From contig JAUNDI010000018.1 of the NCBI GenBank assembly GCA_030526155.1, positions 1 through 46,416 on the forward strand: DNA of 46,416 bases, in the 5' to 3' direction. Both the position numbers and the translations under genes were made by a program. Positions 8,329 through 17,050 of the stretch are shown piece by piece. Under the pieces are notes generated by a model that saw only the letters and a list, made by a program, of their open reading frames with translations, did no database searches and was not told where the DNA came from. The stretch's first letter is position 1. Each line of letters opens with the position of its first letter. This DNA comes from Bacteroidia bacterium. GTDB taxonomy: Bacteria; Bacteroidota; Bacteroidia; Bacteroidales; Marinilabiliaceae.

Positions 8329-9228
8329 ATGCGTATTCTAGTCACACCTTTAGATTGGGGCTTAGGTCATGCCTCTCGCTCCGCAGCAGTCGTCAAATAT
8401 CTCATAGATAAAAACTATGAGGTTATCATTGGCGGCTCAGGAGAGTCGTATCTTCTCCTTCGTAAACAATTCCCCTCTCTTCGTGCTATAGATATCCCAT
8501 CTTTCTCACCTTGGACACCCTCTTGGCTCCCATTTCCTCTAGCTATTACTATACAGCTACCATATTTCTTTTTTTGTATCATACGCGAATATTACATTAC
8601 ACAGCGTATAGCGAGAAAATATAATATAGACCTTATAATATCAGATAATCGTTACGGCGTACACTCTCCTACATGCCGTGCAGCCATCATCACACATCAG
8701 CTATCTCCTATCCCTTGGATCGGTTGTCCTCAATGGATCCGTAATATAGTCTCTTGGGGAATATCAAAGCTTATCTCAAAGTTCAACTTTTGTCTTATAC
8801 CCGATTATCCCGACCATCGTCTCTCTGGCACTCTATCCCGAACTCGTCACATCTCACCATGTAGACAAATATTTACCGGTCCGCTCTCTAGATACACCGA
8901 ATATAAGCGAGATATAACAAGGCGAGATATAGCTAACTTAGGCATACTCACCGGCCCCAAAGAGGTAAGACGCCAACAAGAGAAGGAACTTAGTATTATT
9001 GACGATATCCTAATAATAGGTAGTCCCAGCTCCTCCTCTCTCATCACATCCCCTCAAGAGATTGCCGATCTGATACAGCGTTCTCAAAGAATCTACTCTC
9101 ACTCTGGTTATACCACCATAATGGATCTATATTGCCTAAACGCCCTCTCTCGTGCTTTCCTCACTCCCACAAAGGGACAAGGGGAGCAGGAATATCTAGC
9201 AGCTTTGTTGCAAGTCTCTAATAAATAA
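8329..9228 (+). CDS. Glycosyltransferase-like protein of the MurG/GT28-related superfamily
   Basis: A 299-residue protein resembling the conserved glycosyltransferase family typified by MJ1255-like proteins (GT-B fold, distant from MurG). The N-terminal nucleotide-sugar transferase signature is MRILVTPLDWGLGHASRS, followed by the Rossmann-like VIIGGSGE and IDLIISDNRYGVHS. The C-terminal half has the donor-binding-like SHSGYTTIMDLYCLNA and a Pro-Thr-x-Gly-Gln-x-Glu-Gln segment. Acceptor and product are unknown; a cell-surface glycolipid is possible. The ATG at 8329 is preferred to the TTG at 8320. The protein stops about 15 residues after the conserved EQEYLA, where relatives usually carry some 30-50 more residues, so it may be C-terminally shortened. 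It stands alone between the T9SS operon (divergent) and the cobalamin operon. Confidence 0.7.
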   Translation: MRILVTPLDWGLGHASRSAAVVKYLIDKNYEVIIGGSGESYLLLRKQFPSLRAIDIPSFSPWTPSWLPFPLAITIQLPYFFFCIIREYYITQRIARKYNIDLIISDNRYGVHSPTCRAAIITHQLSPIPWIGCPQWIRNIVSWGISKLISKFNFCLIPDYPDHRLSGTLSRTRHISPCRQIFTGPLSRYTEYKRDITRRDIANLGILTGPKEVRRQQEKELSIIDDILIIGSPSSSSLITSPQEIADLIQRSQRIYSHSGYTTIMDLYCLNALSRAFLTPTKGQGEQEYLAALLQVSNK

Positions 9229-9238
9229 GCTAACTTTG
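9208..9238 (+). promoter_or_regulatory. Promoter of the cobalamin riboswitch operon
   Basis: TTG at 9208-9210, a 20-base spacer, then TAACTTTG at 9231-9238: a near-ideal Bacteroidetes primary promoter. The -33 element lies in the last codons of the glycosyltransferase gene. Transcription would start just before the riboswitch. Confidence 0.75.
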
Positions 9239-9239
9239 C

Positions 9240-9322
9240 ACGCGGAATTGTAGGGAAATCGTGTGAGAATCACGAACTGTCCCGCAACTGTAAGTCGTCA
9301 GACAAGCCAGAATGCCTACATT
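9240..9322 (+). ncRNA. Cobalamin riboswitch
   Basis: The conserved core is visible: TAGGGAA, a GTG..AAT segment, the central CCCGCAACTGTAAG, and a B12-box-like AAGCCAGAATGCCTAC. TGTAGG at 9249-9254 pairs with CCTACA at 9315-9320 to close the core. About 50 bases separate it from the btuB ATG at 9371. In that leader TCCC at about 9343 could pair with GGGA at about 9356, a candidate expression platform just upstream of the start codon. Adenosyl- or other cobalamins bound here are expected to shut off the transporter genes downstream. Confidence 0.92.
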
Positions 9323-9370
9323 CCCTTCTTTAATGTCAACTTTCTCCCCGAGGATTGGGATAATGCACAA

Positions 9371-11317
9371 ATGAAAAAGCTCCTTAAGCACTTTCATCAC
9401 ATAGTAGCTATTGCTGTGTGCTTCCTTATGGCTAATACCATAACGGCGCAAGAGATTACACAGCTATATCTAGACGAGGTTGTCGCCACTGCACGTCGTC
9501 ATATCTATACAGCTACTGCAGACTCCCTTCTTATCGCCTCTTCCAATCAAGAGAATATCTCAAATACACTACGTCTCATGCCTTCTGTCATCATAAAGGA
9601 TTATGGAGGTTTGGGTGGTATAAAGTCTATCAATATACGTTCACTGGGGGCAACCCATACAGGTGTATCTTTAGATGGTATCCCAATGGCTAATATGCAA
9701 ACGGGCACTATCGACCTCTCTTCTTTTGCTACACCATCTATAACAAATATCTCTACCACATCTGCCGAGGCTATAGGCCTATTATCTACCCCTAAGTCGC
9801 GTGCACAGGGCGCAAATGTCTCTATTAATACCTCTATACCTAATAGCGATACTTTATCAATCTTTGCCAATATATCTACCGGTACTCTCAACCACCGCAT
9901 AAATACCTCTACACTTTTCCCTATAGTAAGGGGTAATGCTCATGGACGCCTATCTCTTGGCTATGAATATTCCGATGGTAAATACCGCTATCGTCTTCAT
10001 TATGGCAATAGCAATAGCGATAGCGTATCTACAGAGACAAGGCAAAATGGAGAGGTCTGGCGTGTCCCCGCTGAACTTGATATTGCCTTCAAAACTGGCA
10101 TTTTCTCTCATCGTACAAAGATAAATTCTCTCTCTACCACGCGCGGATTGCCTCGTGCAACTACCTATTATAGCCTAAATAGCAATGAGTCTCTATCCGA
10201 CTATAATCTCTCTCTTCAACACTCCTCCACAGCATCTTTCGATAAATATAGGGTACGCCTCACTGCTCGATACACCCGCCAACACGAGACATATCGTAAT
10301 CCTGATGCCTTAGGCTCCGAAATATATCGTAAATCTACATACCTACAGCATAATACTTATGCCGCCATCGCATCTGAGTATTATGCAACGGATAATCTTA
10401 CTCTCGCTCTATCCACAGATGTCGAGCAGGGAAGATTATATGCTAATACCGTAAATGGTACCCCCAATCGCCTATCTACAGGTATCAGCTTCGCAACAAA
10501 GTGGATAACAAGATATCTTACTCTAAATGGCGACGTCTCGCTACTTAACCATAAAGATAATGGTCACACAAAGCACAATGTGTCTGAGTCACTCTCCCTT
10601 TCTCTATATCTTAATAGTATTACAGTACAACTTCAAGGGAAAAATACCTCTCGCTTGCCTTCTTTCAATGATCTATACTATAATGGTATAGGTAATCGTA
10701 ATCTCGATACCGAGAGGGCCACACAGATATCTACCACTTTGTCATACCATAATGAGCTATTCACCATCTCGGGCAACTACTACCATAACATCGTTAAGAA
10801 TAAAATAGTGGCTATGCCTACCAAAAATATCTTCTTCTGGACAATGCTTAATGTGGGTAAGGTAGATATACAGGGCTTCGATATCTCTCTGCGTCTTGAT
10901 AAGTATTTTGCCAACCATTGGGGTATTATGTCATACGCTACCTACACAAGGCAATATGCACTCGATATTACCTCTCGCAGTTCGTCCACTTATCGACATC
11001 AAATAGCCTATACTCCACGTCTACAGGGCTCTCTTACCGCTACCTTGCAATCGCCTATTGTAGATATTACTTATTCTCTTGTATATCAGGGCAAAAGGTA
11101 TGCTCTAAACCAAAATATCCATGATAATGCATTAAATGATTTTTGCGATGAACGTGTATGCATCCTATATGCTCCCCGTACCTTCCCTAGTATCGCAAAA
11201 TACCTATCAAATATCCAATTCGAGATAAATAATCTAGGCGACCACAACTACCAAGTAGTACGCAATTATCCCATGCCTGGACGTCAGTACAATATTCTCA
11301 TAAATATCAAAATATGA
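9371..11317 (+). CDS. btuB: BtuB-like TonB-dependent cobalamin receptor
   Basis: A 648-residue outer-membrane receptor that should import vitamin B12-type corrinoids using TonB energy. It has a signal peptide (ending ANTITAQ), a TonB-box-like stretch (LYLDEVVATARR), a plug (about 40-150, with SNTLRLMPSVIIKDYGG, IRSLGATHTGVSLDG and the IDLSS segment) and a 22-strand-type barrel to the C-terminus (MPGRQYNILINIKI). It lacks the N-terminal carboxypeptidase-like domain of SusC-type receptors. The assignment to cobalamin rests mainly on the cobalamin riboswitch directly upstream and the BtuG-like partner downstream. An in-frame GTG at 9263 would make a longer product, but that segment is riboswitch and there is a proper signal peptide from 9371. 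The stop overlaps the next ATG by four bases. Confidence 0.9.
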   Translation: MKKLLKHFHHIVAIAVCFLMANTITAQEITQLYLDEVVATARRHIYTATADSLLIASSNQENISNTLRLMPSVIIKDYGGLGGIKSINIRSLGATHTGVSLDGIPMANMQTGTIDLSSFATPSITNISTTSAEAIGLLSTPKSRAQGANVSINTSIPNSDTLSIFANISTGTLNHRINTSTLFPIVRGNAHGRLSLGYEYSDGKYRYRLHYGNSNSDSVSTETRQNGEVWRVPAELDIAFKTGIFSHRTKINSLSTTRGLPRATTYYSLNSNESLSDYNLSLQHSSTASFDKYRVRLTARYTRQHETYRNPDALGSEIYRKSTYLQHNTYAAIASEYYATDNLTLALSTDVEQGRLYANTVNGTPNRLSTGISFATKWITRYLTLNGDVSLLNHKDNGHTKHNVSESLSLSLYLNSITVQLQGKNTSRLPSFNDLYYNGIGNRNLDTERATQISTTLSYHNELFTISGNYYHNIVKNKIVAMPTKNIFFWTMLNVGKVDIQGFDISLRLDKYFANHWGIMSYATYTRQYALDITSRSSSTYRHQIAYTPRLQGSLTATLQSPIVDITYSLVYQGKRYALNQNIHDNALNDFCDERVCILYAPRTFPSIAKYLSNIQFEINNLGDHNYQVVRNYPMPGRQYNILINIKI

Positions 11318-13179
11318 TGCGCTACTATATATACATACTCCTCACCATACTATCTATCCTATCCTCATGCAAGGATATGGAGGATAAGGATATCTATTAT
11401 TCTCCCACGGAGACATCTATTGTGCCTGATATGCTCATTCTATCAGAGGGGCTCTTCAACCATAATAACTCTTCACTCACAACTATACAAGGGGGGATTA
11501 TAAGTTATAATATATTCCAAAATATCAACCATAGGGGCTTGGGTGATACTGCTAATGATATGCTTCTCTATGGTTCAAAACTATATATCCCTGTCAACGT
11601 ATCTTCCACCCTAGAGGTGCTAGATGCATATACTTTTAAGTCTATCTCACAGGTACAGCTAGAGAATGATAGCAAAGTGGCCCGACAACCGCGTTACTGC
11701 ATAGGCGTTGATGGCTATGTATATACATGTTGTTTCGATGGCGCTGTCTGTCGCACCGATACCACCACATTCCATACCGATGTTGCCTTCTATGCCGGGA
11801 CGAACCCCGATGGCATAGCCTATTTCAATAATCGTATATATGTCTCTAATTCGGGCGGATTACATGCCCCAAATTATGGCAATACTCTCACTGTATTTAA
11901 CCTAAAGAGCAATAGCATCGAATCTGACATTGATGTTGTCATCAACCCAGGGAAGCTTTTGGCTACAGCCGACTATCTAGCTATCCTTTCGCGTGGCGAT
12001 TATGGCTCTACAAAGGCGGCTCTTCAGATTATGGATCATATTGGTAATATAACGACCATTATGGAGGGTATTATAGATTTTACTATCCATGATGGATATA
12101 TATATACCTATGATGAGAATAATAACCTATACCGAATCTCTCTAATCAATCGTCGACCATACGTCGAGTCTATCCCCACTCCCTCTTCTATGGACACCTG
12201 GGGCCAACTGACACTATATCGTATCTTCCTCGATTCTGATGGTGATATATATCTTATCAACGCCAAGGATTACACCACATTAGCTGATATTATCATCCTA
12301 ACGAATGGCGGGGAGTTTATTGCCTCAATAGATAACGTCGCATTAAATCCTAATACCATTCTTTTTCACTCCACACGTGTAGCTACTCCGCCATCGGAGT
12401 CCGACTCTCATTGCTACCCTGTGGAGGTTGTCGAGTATGCCCCTGCTCCTGGCCAATTTATCAACACTACCATATCGGCATACCCTACAGATGGTATGTG
12501 TTATCAGGATATACTTGATGTGGCTACAGAGCGACTGAATAGTAATGGCCTCATTACATTAGGTGGTTTTGGTGGGTCTATTACGTTATATCTTCCTACG
12601 CAAATAAAGAATGTGGCGGATAAAGCCGACTTCAAAGTCCTCGCCAATGCAATATTATCTCCTTCGGGTAATAGTGCTGAGCCTGGCATAATAGAGGTAT
12701 CAGAGGATGGCCTAATATGGTATGAGATATATGGCTCTGCTCACTACGACCCTACAACTAAGTTTAACTATACCATTACTTATAGAAGGCAAGATAATGG
12801 GGAGGTAGTGTGGCATGACAACGAAGGTAATAGTGGCTATGTAGAGCGTAACGATTTTCACACTCAACCTTACTACCCTCTATGGCTATCTTCCGACGAA
12901 ATATCTGTTACCTCCACCCTAATTGCCGATGTAGCTCATTATGATGAGGTCTCTAGGCAGTGGCAATTTTCCCCTCTTGAGTATGGCTATGCAGATAACA
13001 AACCGAATAATGATATCGGTAGCAATATAGATATCTCTTGGGCAAGAGATGCTGAAGGGCATCATGTGGAGCTTCCCGAGATATCCTATATACGCATTAC
13101 TACAGCAGTCCACCAATACTGCGGCATATTAGGGGAACTCTCTACAGAAATATCAGGAATACAAATAATTAATCAATAA
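11314..13179 (+). CDS. btuG: BtuG-like surface lipoprotein: beta-propeller fused to a beta-sandwich domain
   Basis: A 621-residue lipoprotein (lipobox ILSSC at Cys19, followed by KDMEDKD, an acidic surface-export-type signal). Residues about 40-370 form a YncE/DUF5074-like beta-propeller: MLILSEGLFNHNNSS, LGDTANDMLLYGSKLYI, NPDGIAYFNNRIYVSNSGG, then further blades. In Bacteroides, BtuG is a propeller that caps BtuB and binds cobalamin very tightly; the gene order and the 4-base overlap with btuB fit that role. Residues about 370-621 are an extra region (VVEYAPAPGQFINT, LITLGGFGGSITLYLP, SAEPGIIEVSEDGLIWYEIYG), a pattern seen in Bacteroidetes cell-surface proteins and not part of a minimal propeller. 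Its role is unknown; it may contact the receptor, the ligand or the DUF4465 neighbour. The gene symbol is by context and architecture, not by search. Confidence 0.75.
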   Translation: MMRYYIYILLTILSILSSCKDMEDKDIYYSPTETSIVPDMLILSEGLFNHNNSSLTTIQGGIISYNIFQNINHRGLGDTANDMLLYGSKLYIPVNVSSTLEVLDAYTFKSISQVQLENDSKVARQPRYCIGVDGYVYTCCFDGAVCRTDTTTFHTDVAFYAGTNPDGIAYFNNRIYVSNSGGLHAPNYGNTLTVFNLKSNSIESDIDVVINPGKLLATADYLAILSRGDYGSTKAALQIMDHIGNITTIMEGIIDFTIHDGYIYTYDENNNLYRISLINRRPYVESIPTPSSMDTWGQLTLYRIFLDSDGDIYLINAKDYTTLADIIILTNGGEFIASIDNVALNPNTILFHSTRVATPPSESDSHCYPVEVVEYAPAPGQFINTTISAYPTDGMCYQDILDVATERLNSNGLITLGGFGGSITLYLPTQIKNVADKADFKVLANAILSPSGNSAEPGIIEVSEDGLIWYEIYGSAHYDPTTKFNYTITYRRQDNGEVVWHDNEGNSGYVERNDFHTQPYYPLWLSSDEISVTSTLIADVAHYDEVSRQWQFSPLEYGYADNKPNNDIGSNIDISWARDAEGHHVELPEISYIRITTAVHQYCGILGELSTEISGIQIINQ

Positions 13180-13191
13180 ATACCAATTACA

Positions 13192-13959
13192 ATGAAAAAA
13201 CATCTAGTGTTCTTTTTGAGTGCAGCACTTTTTAGCGCACCGGTTTTCACCTCTTGTTCTGATGACGATGATGAGCCATCGGTGAAAAACATCATTACCT
13301 TTGAGTCTGCTGAGTTGGGTGAGGCAGGTTATATCGACAATGCACCTTATAGCGAGGCAGACTACACCTTCTCAAATTTCTATAATAAGGAATGGTTCTC
13401 ATGGAATGGTTTTGCCGTAAGCAATAATACCGACATGGAGACTGAGGGTTTTATGAACCAGTATAGCGTATACGCTAAAAGCGGCGCTAATAACTCGAAG
13501 AACTTTGCCGTAGCTTACTTTAGTGAGTATAATGCGGCTTTAGACGAGGAGTATCCTACTATCTCTCGTGCCGATAAGAAGTACTTCAACCTCAATAGCG
13601 CAGAGCTCTGCCTTACCACATACACATACCTCTCTGTAAAGAATGGCGATTCGTATGCTAAGAAGTTCGAGGCGGGCGACTACTACGAGATTGTCTTTAC
13701 TGGCGTTGACGCTGAGGGTGAGCCTATCATTGACGAGAAGGAGAATGAGCTCCAAGTGGTTGTGCCTGTTGTCGACTACCGCGATGGTAAGAGCGTAATA
13801 TTCGATAAGTGGACAAAGGTCGACCTCTCGGCTTTGCGTGGCATAGATGCAGTACGTATCTCTGCTAAATCTTCAGATGTTAGCTGTGGCTTTATGAATA
13901 CTCCTGCATACATAGCTATAGATAATATCTCATTGACTATGTATCCTAACCAGAAATAG
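13192..13959 (+). CDS. DUF4465 surface lipoprotein of the cobalamin operon
   Basis: A 255-residue lipoprotein: lipobox VFTSC with CSDDDDEP directly after it, an acidic signal associated with display on the outer face in Bacteroidetes. The rest is one DUF4465-like beta-sandwich: YTFSNFYNKEWFSWNGFAVSNNTD, MNQYSVYAKSGANNSKNFAVAY, then WTKVDLSALRGIDAVRISAKSS and AYIAIDNISL. DUF4465 proteins recur in riboswitch-controlled corrinoid loci of gut Bacteroidetes, and some B12-binding BtuH-type lipoproteins are thought to be related; whether this one binds corrinoids is inference. It begins 12 bases after the BtuG-like gene and is the last gene before a strong terminator, so it should share the cobalamin riboswitch control. 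Confidence 0.8.
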   Translation: MKKHLVFFLSAALFSAPVFTSCSDDDDEPSVKNIITFESAELGEAGYIDNAPYSEADYTFSNFYNKEWFSWNGFAVSNNTDMETEGFMNQYSVYAKSGANNSKNFAVAYFSEYNAALDEEYPTISRADKKYFNLNSAELCLTTYTYLSVKNGDSYAKKFEAGDYYEIVFTGVDAEGEPIIDEKENELQVVVPVVDYRDGKSVIFDKWTKVDLSALRGIDAVRISAKSSDVSCGFMNTPAYIAIDNISLTMYPNQK

Positions 13960-13989
13960 ACAAATATCTACTTCTACTATATATGGTCT

Positions 13990-14028
13990 ACCGCAGTACT
14001 TGAAATATAGTATTGCGGTTCTTTTTTT
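13990..14028 (+). terminator. Rho-independent terminator of the cobalamin operon
   Basis: An 11-bp stem (ACCGCAGTACT with AGTATTGCGGT, one G-U pair) with an 8-base loop, followed by TCTTTTTTT. It lies 30 bases after the DUF4465 stop codon. Confidence 0.9.
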
Positions 14029-14055
14029 GTGTTCAATTAATATGTATTATCTTTA
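14026..14055 (+). promoter_or_regulatory. Probable promoter of the CotH-like gene
   Basis: TTTG at 14026-14029, an 18-base spacer, and TATCTTTA at 14048-14055 (last base A instead of G). The -33 part uses the T-tail of the preceding terminator. The ATG is 21 bases downstream. Confidence 0.5.
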
Positions 14056-14076
14056 CCTCGTAATAAGAGAACCAAA

Positions 14077-16545
14077 ATGAGATTATTATATACACTTTTT
14101 TGCGCAAGCCTCATATGTAGCATTAGCTCTACACAAGCATATGCACAACTTATGATAAATGAGTTTATGCAGTCTAACGTAGAGACTATTATGGACGATA
14201 TAAAGGAGTTCCCCGACTCATGGGTAGAGCTTTATAATGCATCCGAGGAGAACGTCAACCTATCAGAATATAGCATCGGCCTCGAAGAGGATGCCTCTAA
14301 GGCATATAATCTTCCTATGGCATCTCTACCTCCTAAGGCTCATATCTTAATATATTGCGACAAAGAGGGTAAGGGTACGCATACCGACTTTAGACTTGAG
14401 AGTGGTAAGAATGGAGCCATTTATCTCTTTCATAATGGTGAGATAGAGGACCAAATAACCAAGATAGCCAAGATGCCCGCTCCTGATATAGCCTATGGCA
14501 GAAAGAGTGATGGAGCCGACAAATGGGGCTATATGCTTACCACCACTCCTGGTAAAGCGAATGAAGGGGGAACAACCAAGACCATTCTAGGCGAGCCTAT
14601 ATTTAGTATACCTGGAGGTATATATGATAGTAAGAATTTTATAGTGGCACTATCTCTCCCAGAGGATGCTCCAGAGGGGACCGAGATAAGATACACTACC
14701 GATGGAACAGAGCCTACCAAGGAGAGCGCCTTGTACGAGAAGGAGTTTAACTTCAATAAATCTACTGTAATACGTGCTAAACTCTTTGCCGAGGGGGCTA
14801 TCAGCATACCGTCTACAACCAACTCGTACCTCGTATTGGGCAGAAAGGTGACACTACCAGTAGTATCAATAGCCATAAACGACAAATACCTAAACGACGA
14901 CAATATTGGCATCTTCACTAATAATGATGGCGATAAGAAAAAGGCAGACTGGCGCCGCCCTGTCAATTTCGAATATTTCCCAGCAGCTACCGAAGAGGCT
15001 GCTCTTAATCAATTAAGTGAGACTAGAGTTAGTGGTGGCGCCTCTCGTGGTGCCAAATTTAAGAGCCAACTTATCTATGCCAACAAGCGTTTTGGTACTA
15101 AGCGCCTAGAGTATGAGTTTTTCCCTAATTCTAAACCTGGGCTTACCGACTTTAAGAGTATCATGCTCCGTAATGCAGGTAATGACTTTGATTACCTATA
15201 CTTTAGGGATGCCGCCATGCAGATAAATATGGCTAGCCATTGTGACCTAGATTGGCAAGCATACCAACCTGTCATACTGTTTATCAATGGCGAGTACCGT
15301 GGCATGCTCAATATACGAGAGCGTTCTAACGAGGATAATATCTATAGTAACTACGACGGATTAGAAGATATAGATATGTTTGAGAATTGGTATGAACTTA
15401 AATCTGGATCATGGGACAACTACGATGCCTTCAAAGCTCTATACAATAAGAAGGATGTGACATATGCCGAGTTGGATAAGGTGATGGATATAAGTGAGTT
15501 CCTAAATCTTATGATACTCAATATCTTCCATAATAATCTCGACTTCCCTGGTAATAATATAGTAATGTGGCGACCAACAGCGGAGGGCGGTAAATGGAGA
15601 TGGGTATGTAAGGATACCGATTTTGGCCTGGGTCTATATGGCAGAGACCCTAACTATAAGTATTTCGATTGGCTCGATAACCCCAATTACGACCCATCTA
15701 ATGCATGGGCAAATAGAGAGAGCGACACCAAGCTATACCATGCCATAATAGGTACTCCTGAGGGCCAAGAGCTCCTATTGAATAAATTCATTGTCTATAT
15801 GGGCGATTTCCTCAACGCCTCAGAGATAAACTCATTAATAGATAGCCTATATAACAATATCAAGTTCGAATACCCATACCATAGAGAACTCATAAATAAA
15901 TGGTGGCCTAACCACTCCGAGGAGTACCGAAATGCTAAGAGTTGGGTGACTAATCGCTCTAGTTATATGTGGAGCCAACTGAGGGATAAATTCTCCTTAG
16001 GTGCCCCTAAGAGCGTCAATATAAATGATAACGTAAAACATATCAATCAATTCGCCTTCAGCTACAATGGCATACCTCTGACAAAAGGTACCTTTAAGGG
16101 TAAGGATTATATAGGGCGAAGCATAGCCCTAAAGGGTGAACCTAAGGGCGAAGAGTATAAGATAGTAGGTTGGGAGGTCTACGATGGTAGAGAGTCTAAG
16201 GTATACAAGGGTGCTACCCTAACCGTAGATGTAACGAGCGATATCTCATATTACTATATCAATGCTATAGTACGTGGGGTAGAAGAGGAGGACCTTCCCG
16301 CCCCCGAACCGGAGCCAGAACCTACCCCGGAGAAGGTAGAACTATACCTTGCTATCAATGGTACAAAGATACCTGTAGAAAATCTACTAGAAGGTACGCA
16401 AATCGTCCTACATAATCTACAAGGACAACTTATAGAGAAATATACTTTAGGCAAGACGCCATGCCAGATTACAGTTATAGACGAAGGTATCTATATACTC
16501 ACTGTGAACGGTAAGGGTAGGCGTATCTATATAAAGAGTTACTAA
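14077..16545 (+). CDS. Secreted CotH-kinase-family protein with lamin-tail domain and T9SS type A signal
   Basis: An 822-residue secreted protein. Order: signal peptide (ending TQAYAQ); lamin-tail domain (about 25-165, LMINEFMQSNVE...WVELYNASEENVNLSEYSIG); chitobiase/hexosaminidase C-terminal-like domain (about 170-250, GTEIRYTTDGTEPTKESALY); CotH kinase domain (about 265-640) with GEYRGMLNIRE near residue 405 and the metal-binding-type KDTDFGLG near 511; Pro/Glu linker (APEPEPEPTPE, near 741); and a type A sorting domain ending GIYILTVNGKGRRIYIKSY. CotH of Bacillus is an atypical protein kinase; the substrate here is unknown. The sorting domain predicts export through T9SS and attachment to the surface. 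It heads a three-gene unit: the next gene starts 16 bases downstream. Confidence 0.85.
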   Translation: MRLLYTLFCASLICSISSTQAYAQLMINEFMQSNVETIMDDIKEFPDSWVELYNASEENVNLSEYSIGLEEDASKAYNLPMASLPPKAHILIYCDKEGKGTHTDFRLESGKNGAIYLFHNGEIEDQITKIAKMPAPDIAYGRKSDGADKWGYMLTTTPGKANEGGTTKTILGEPIFSIPGGIYDSKNFIVALSLPEDAPEGTEIRYTTDGTEPTKESALYEKEFNFNKSTVIRAKLFAEGAISIPSTTNSYLVLGRKVTLPVVSIAINDKYLNDDNIGIFTNNDGDKKKADWRRPVNFEYFPAATEEAALNQLSETRVSGGASRGAKFKSQLIYANKRFGTKRLEYEFFPNSKPGLTDFKSIMLRNAGNDFDYLYFRDAAMQINMASHCDLDWQAYQPVILFINGEYRGMLNIRERSNEDNIYSNYDGLEDIDMFENWYELKSGSWDNYDAFKALYNKKDVTYAELDKVMDISEFLNLMILNIFHNNLDFPGNNIVMWRPTAEGGKWRWVCKDTDFGLGLYGRDPNYKYFDWLDNPNYDPSNAWANRESDTKLYHAIIGTPEGQELLLNKFIVYMGDFLNASEINSLIDSLYNNIKFEYPYHRELINKWWPNHSEEYRNAKSWVTNRSSYMWSQLRDKFSLGAPKSVNINDNVKHINQFAFSYNGIPLTKGTFKGKDYIGRSIALKGEPKGEEYKIVGWEVYDGRESKVYKGATLTVDVTSDISYYYINAIVRGVEEEDLPAPEPEPEPTPEKVELYLAINGTKIPVENLLEGTQIVLHNLQGQLIEKYTLGKTPCQITVIDEGIYILTVNGKGRRIYIKSY

Positions 16546-16561
16546 TAAGAAACTAGCAATA

Positions 16562-17032
16562 ATGGAGAATAAAAAGGTAAAGTCGATCCTCTTTGTATGT
16601 CTTGGCAATATATGTCGCTCCCCTATGGCAGAGACTATCATGGCTAAGGTATTAGAGGATGCAGGATTGTCATCGGAGATAAAGATCGATTCGGCGGGCA
16701 TAATAGATTACCATGAGGGAGAGAAAGCCGATAGCAGAATGCGTCAGCATGCTGCTGATCATGGGTATGACATACTACATCGTAGCCGACCAGTAAAAGA
16801 GGAGGACTTTTATGAATTCGATCTTATCATAGGCATGGACCAATCCAATATGAGGGAGCTAGAGTACAAACGTCCTTCTGATGCCACAGCACGACTAGCC
16901 ATGGCGGCTCAATATGTGACACCTCCTCAACCTGTGCCTGACCCCTACTATGGAGGCGATGCAGGTTTTGAGTTCGTCATTACCCTCTTAGAGGAGGCAT
17001 GCAGAAATATTCTCGAGATGGAGATTCAATAA
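16562..17032 (+). CDS. Low-molecular-weight protein-tyrosine phosphatase
   Basis: A 156-residue cytoplasmic phosphatase. The P-loop CLGNICR (Cys13 as nucleophile, Arg19) followed by SPMAE is the family signature CX5R, and the general-acid Asp lies in PVPDPYYGG (about Asp127). Usual family length. LMW-PTPs remove phosphate from tyrosine and in many bacteria act on polysaccharide-export tyrosine kinases; no such kinase is in the window. It is 16 bases after the CotH-like gene and 18 bases before the GH95 gene, so the three are probably co-transcribed, but the flanking products are exported while this one is cytoplasmic, so a direct enzyme pair with the CotH kinase is unlikely. Confidence 0.93.
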   Translation: MENKKVKSILFVCLGNICRSPMAETIMAKVLEDAGLSSEIKIDSAGIIDYHEGEKADSRMRQHAADHGYDILHRSRPVKEEDFYEFDLIIGMDQSNMRELEYKRPSDATARLAMAAQYVTPPQPVPDPYYGGDAGFEFVITLLEEACRNILEMEIQ

Positions 17033-17050
17033 GTTAACACACCATACAAT

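Noticed and set aside
9263-9370. Upstream extension of btuB from a GTG
   Set aside because: The extension translates the cobalamin riboswitch; a proper signal peptide begins at 9371.
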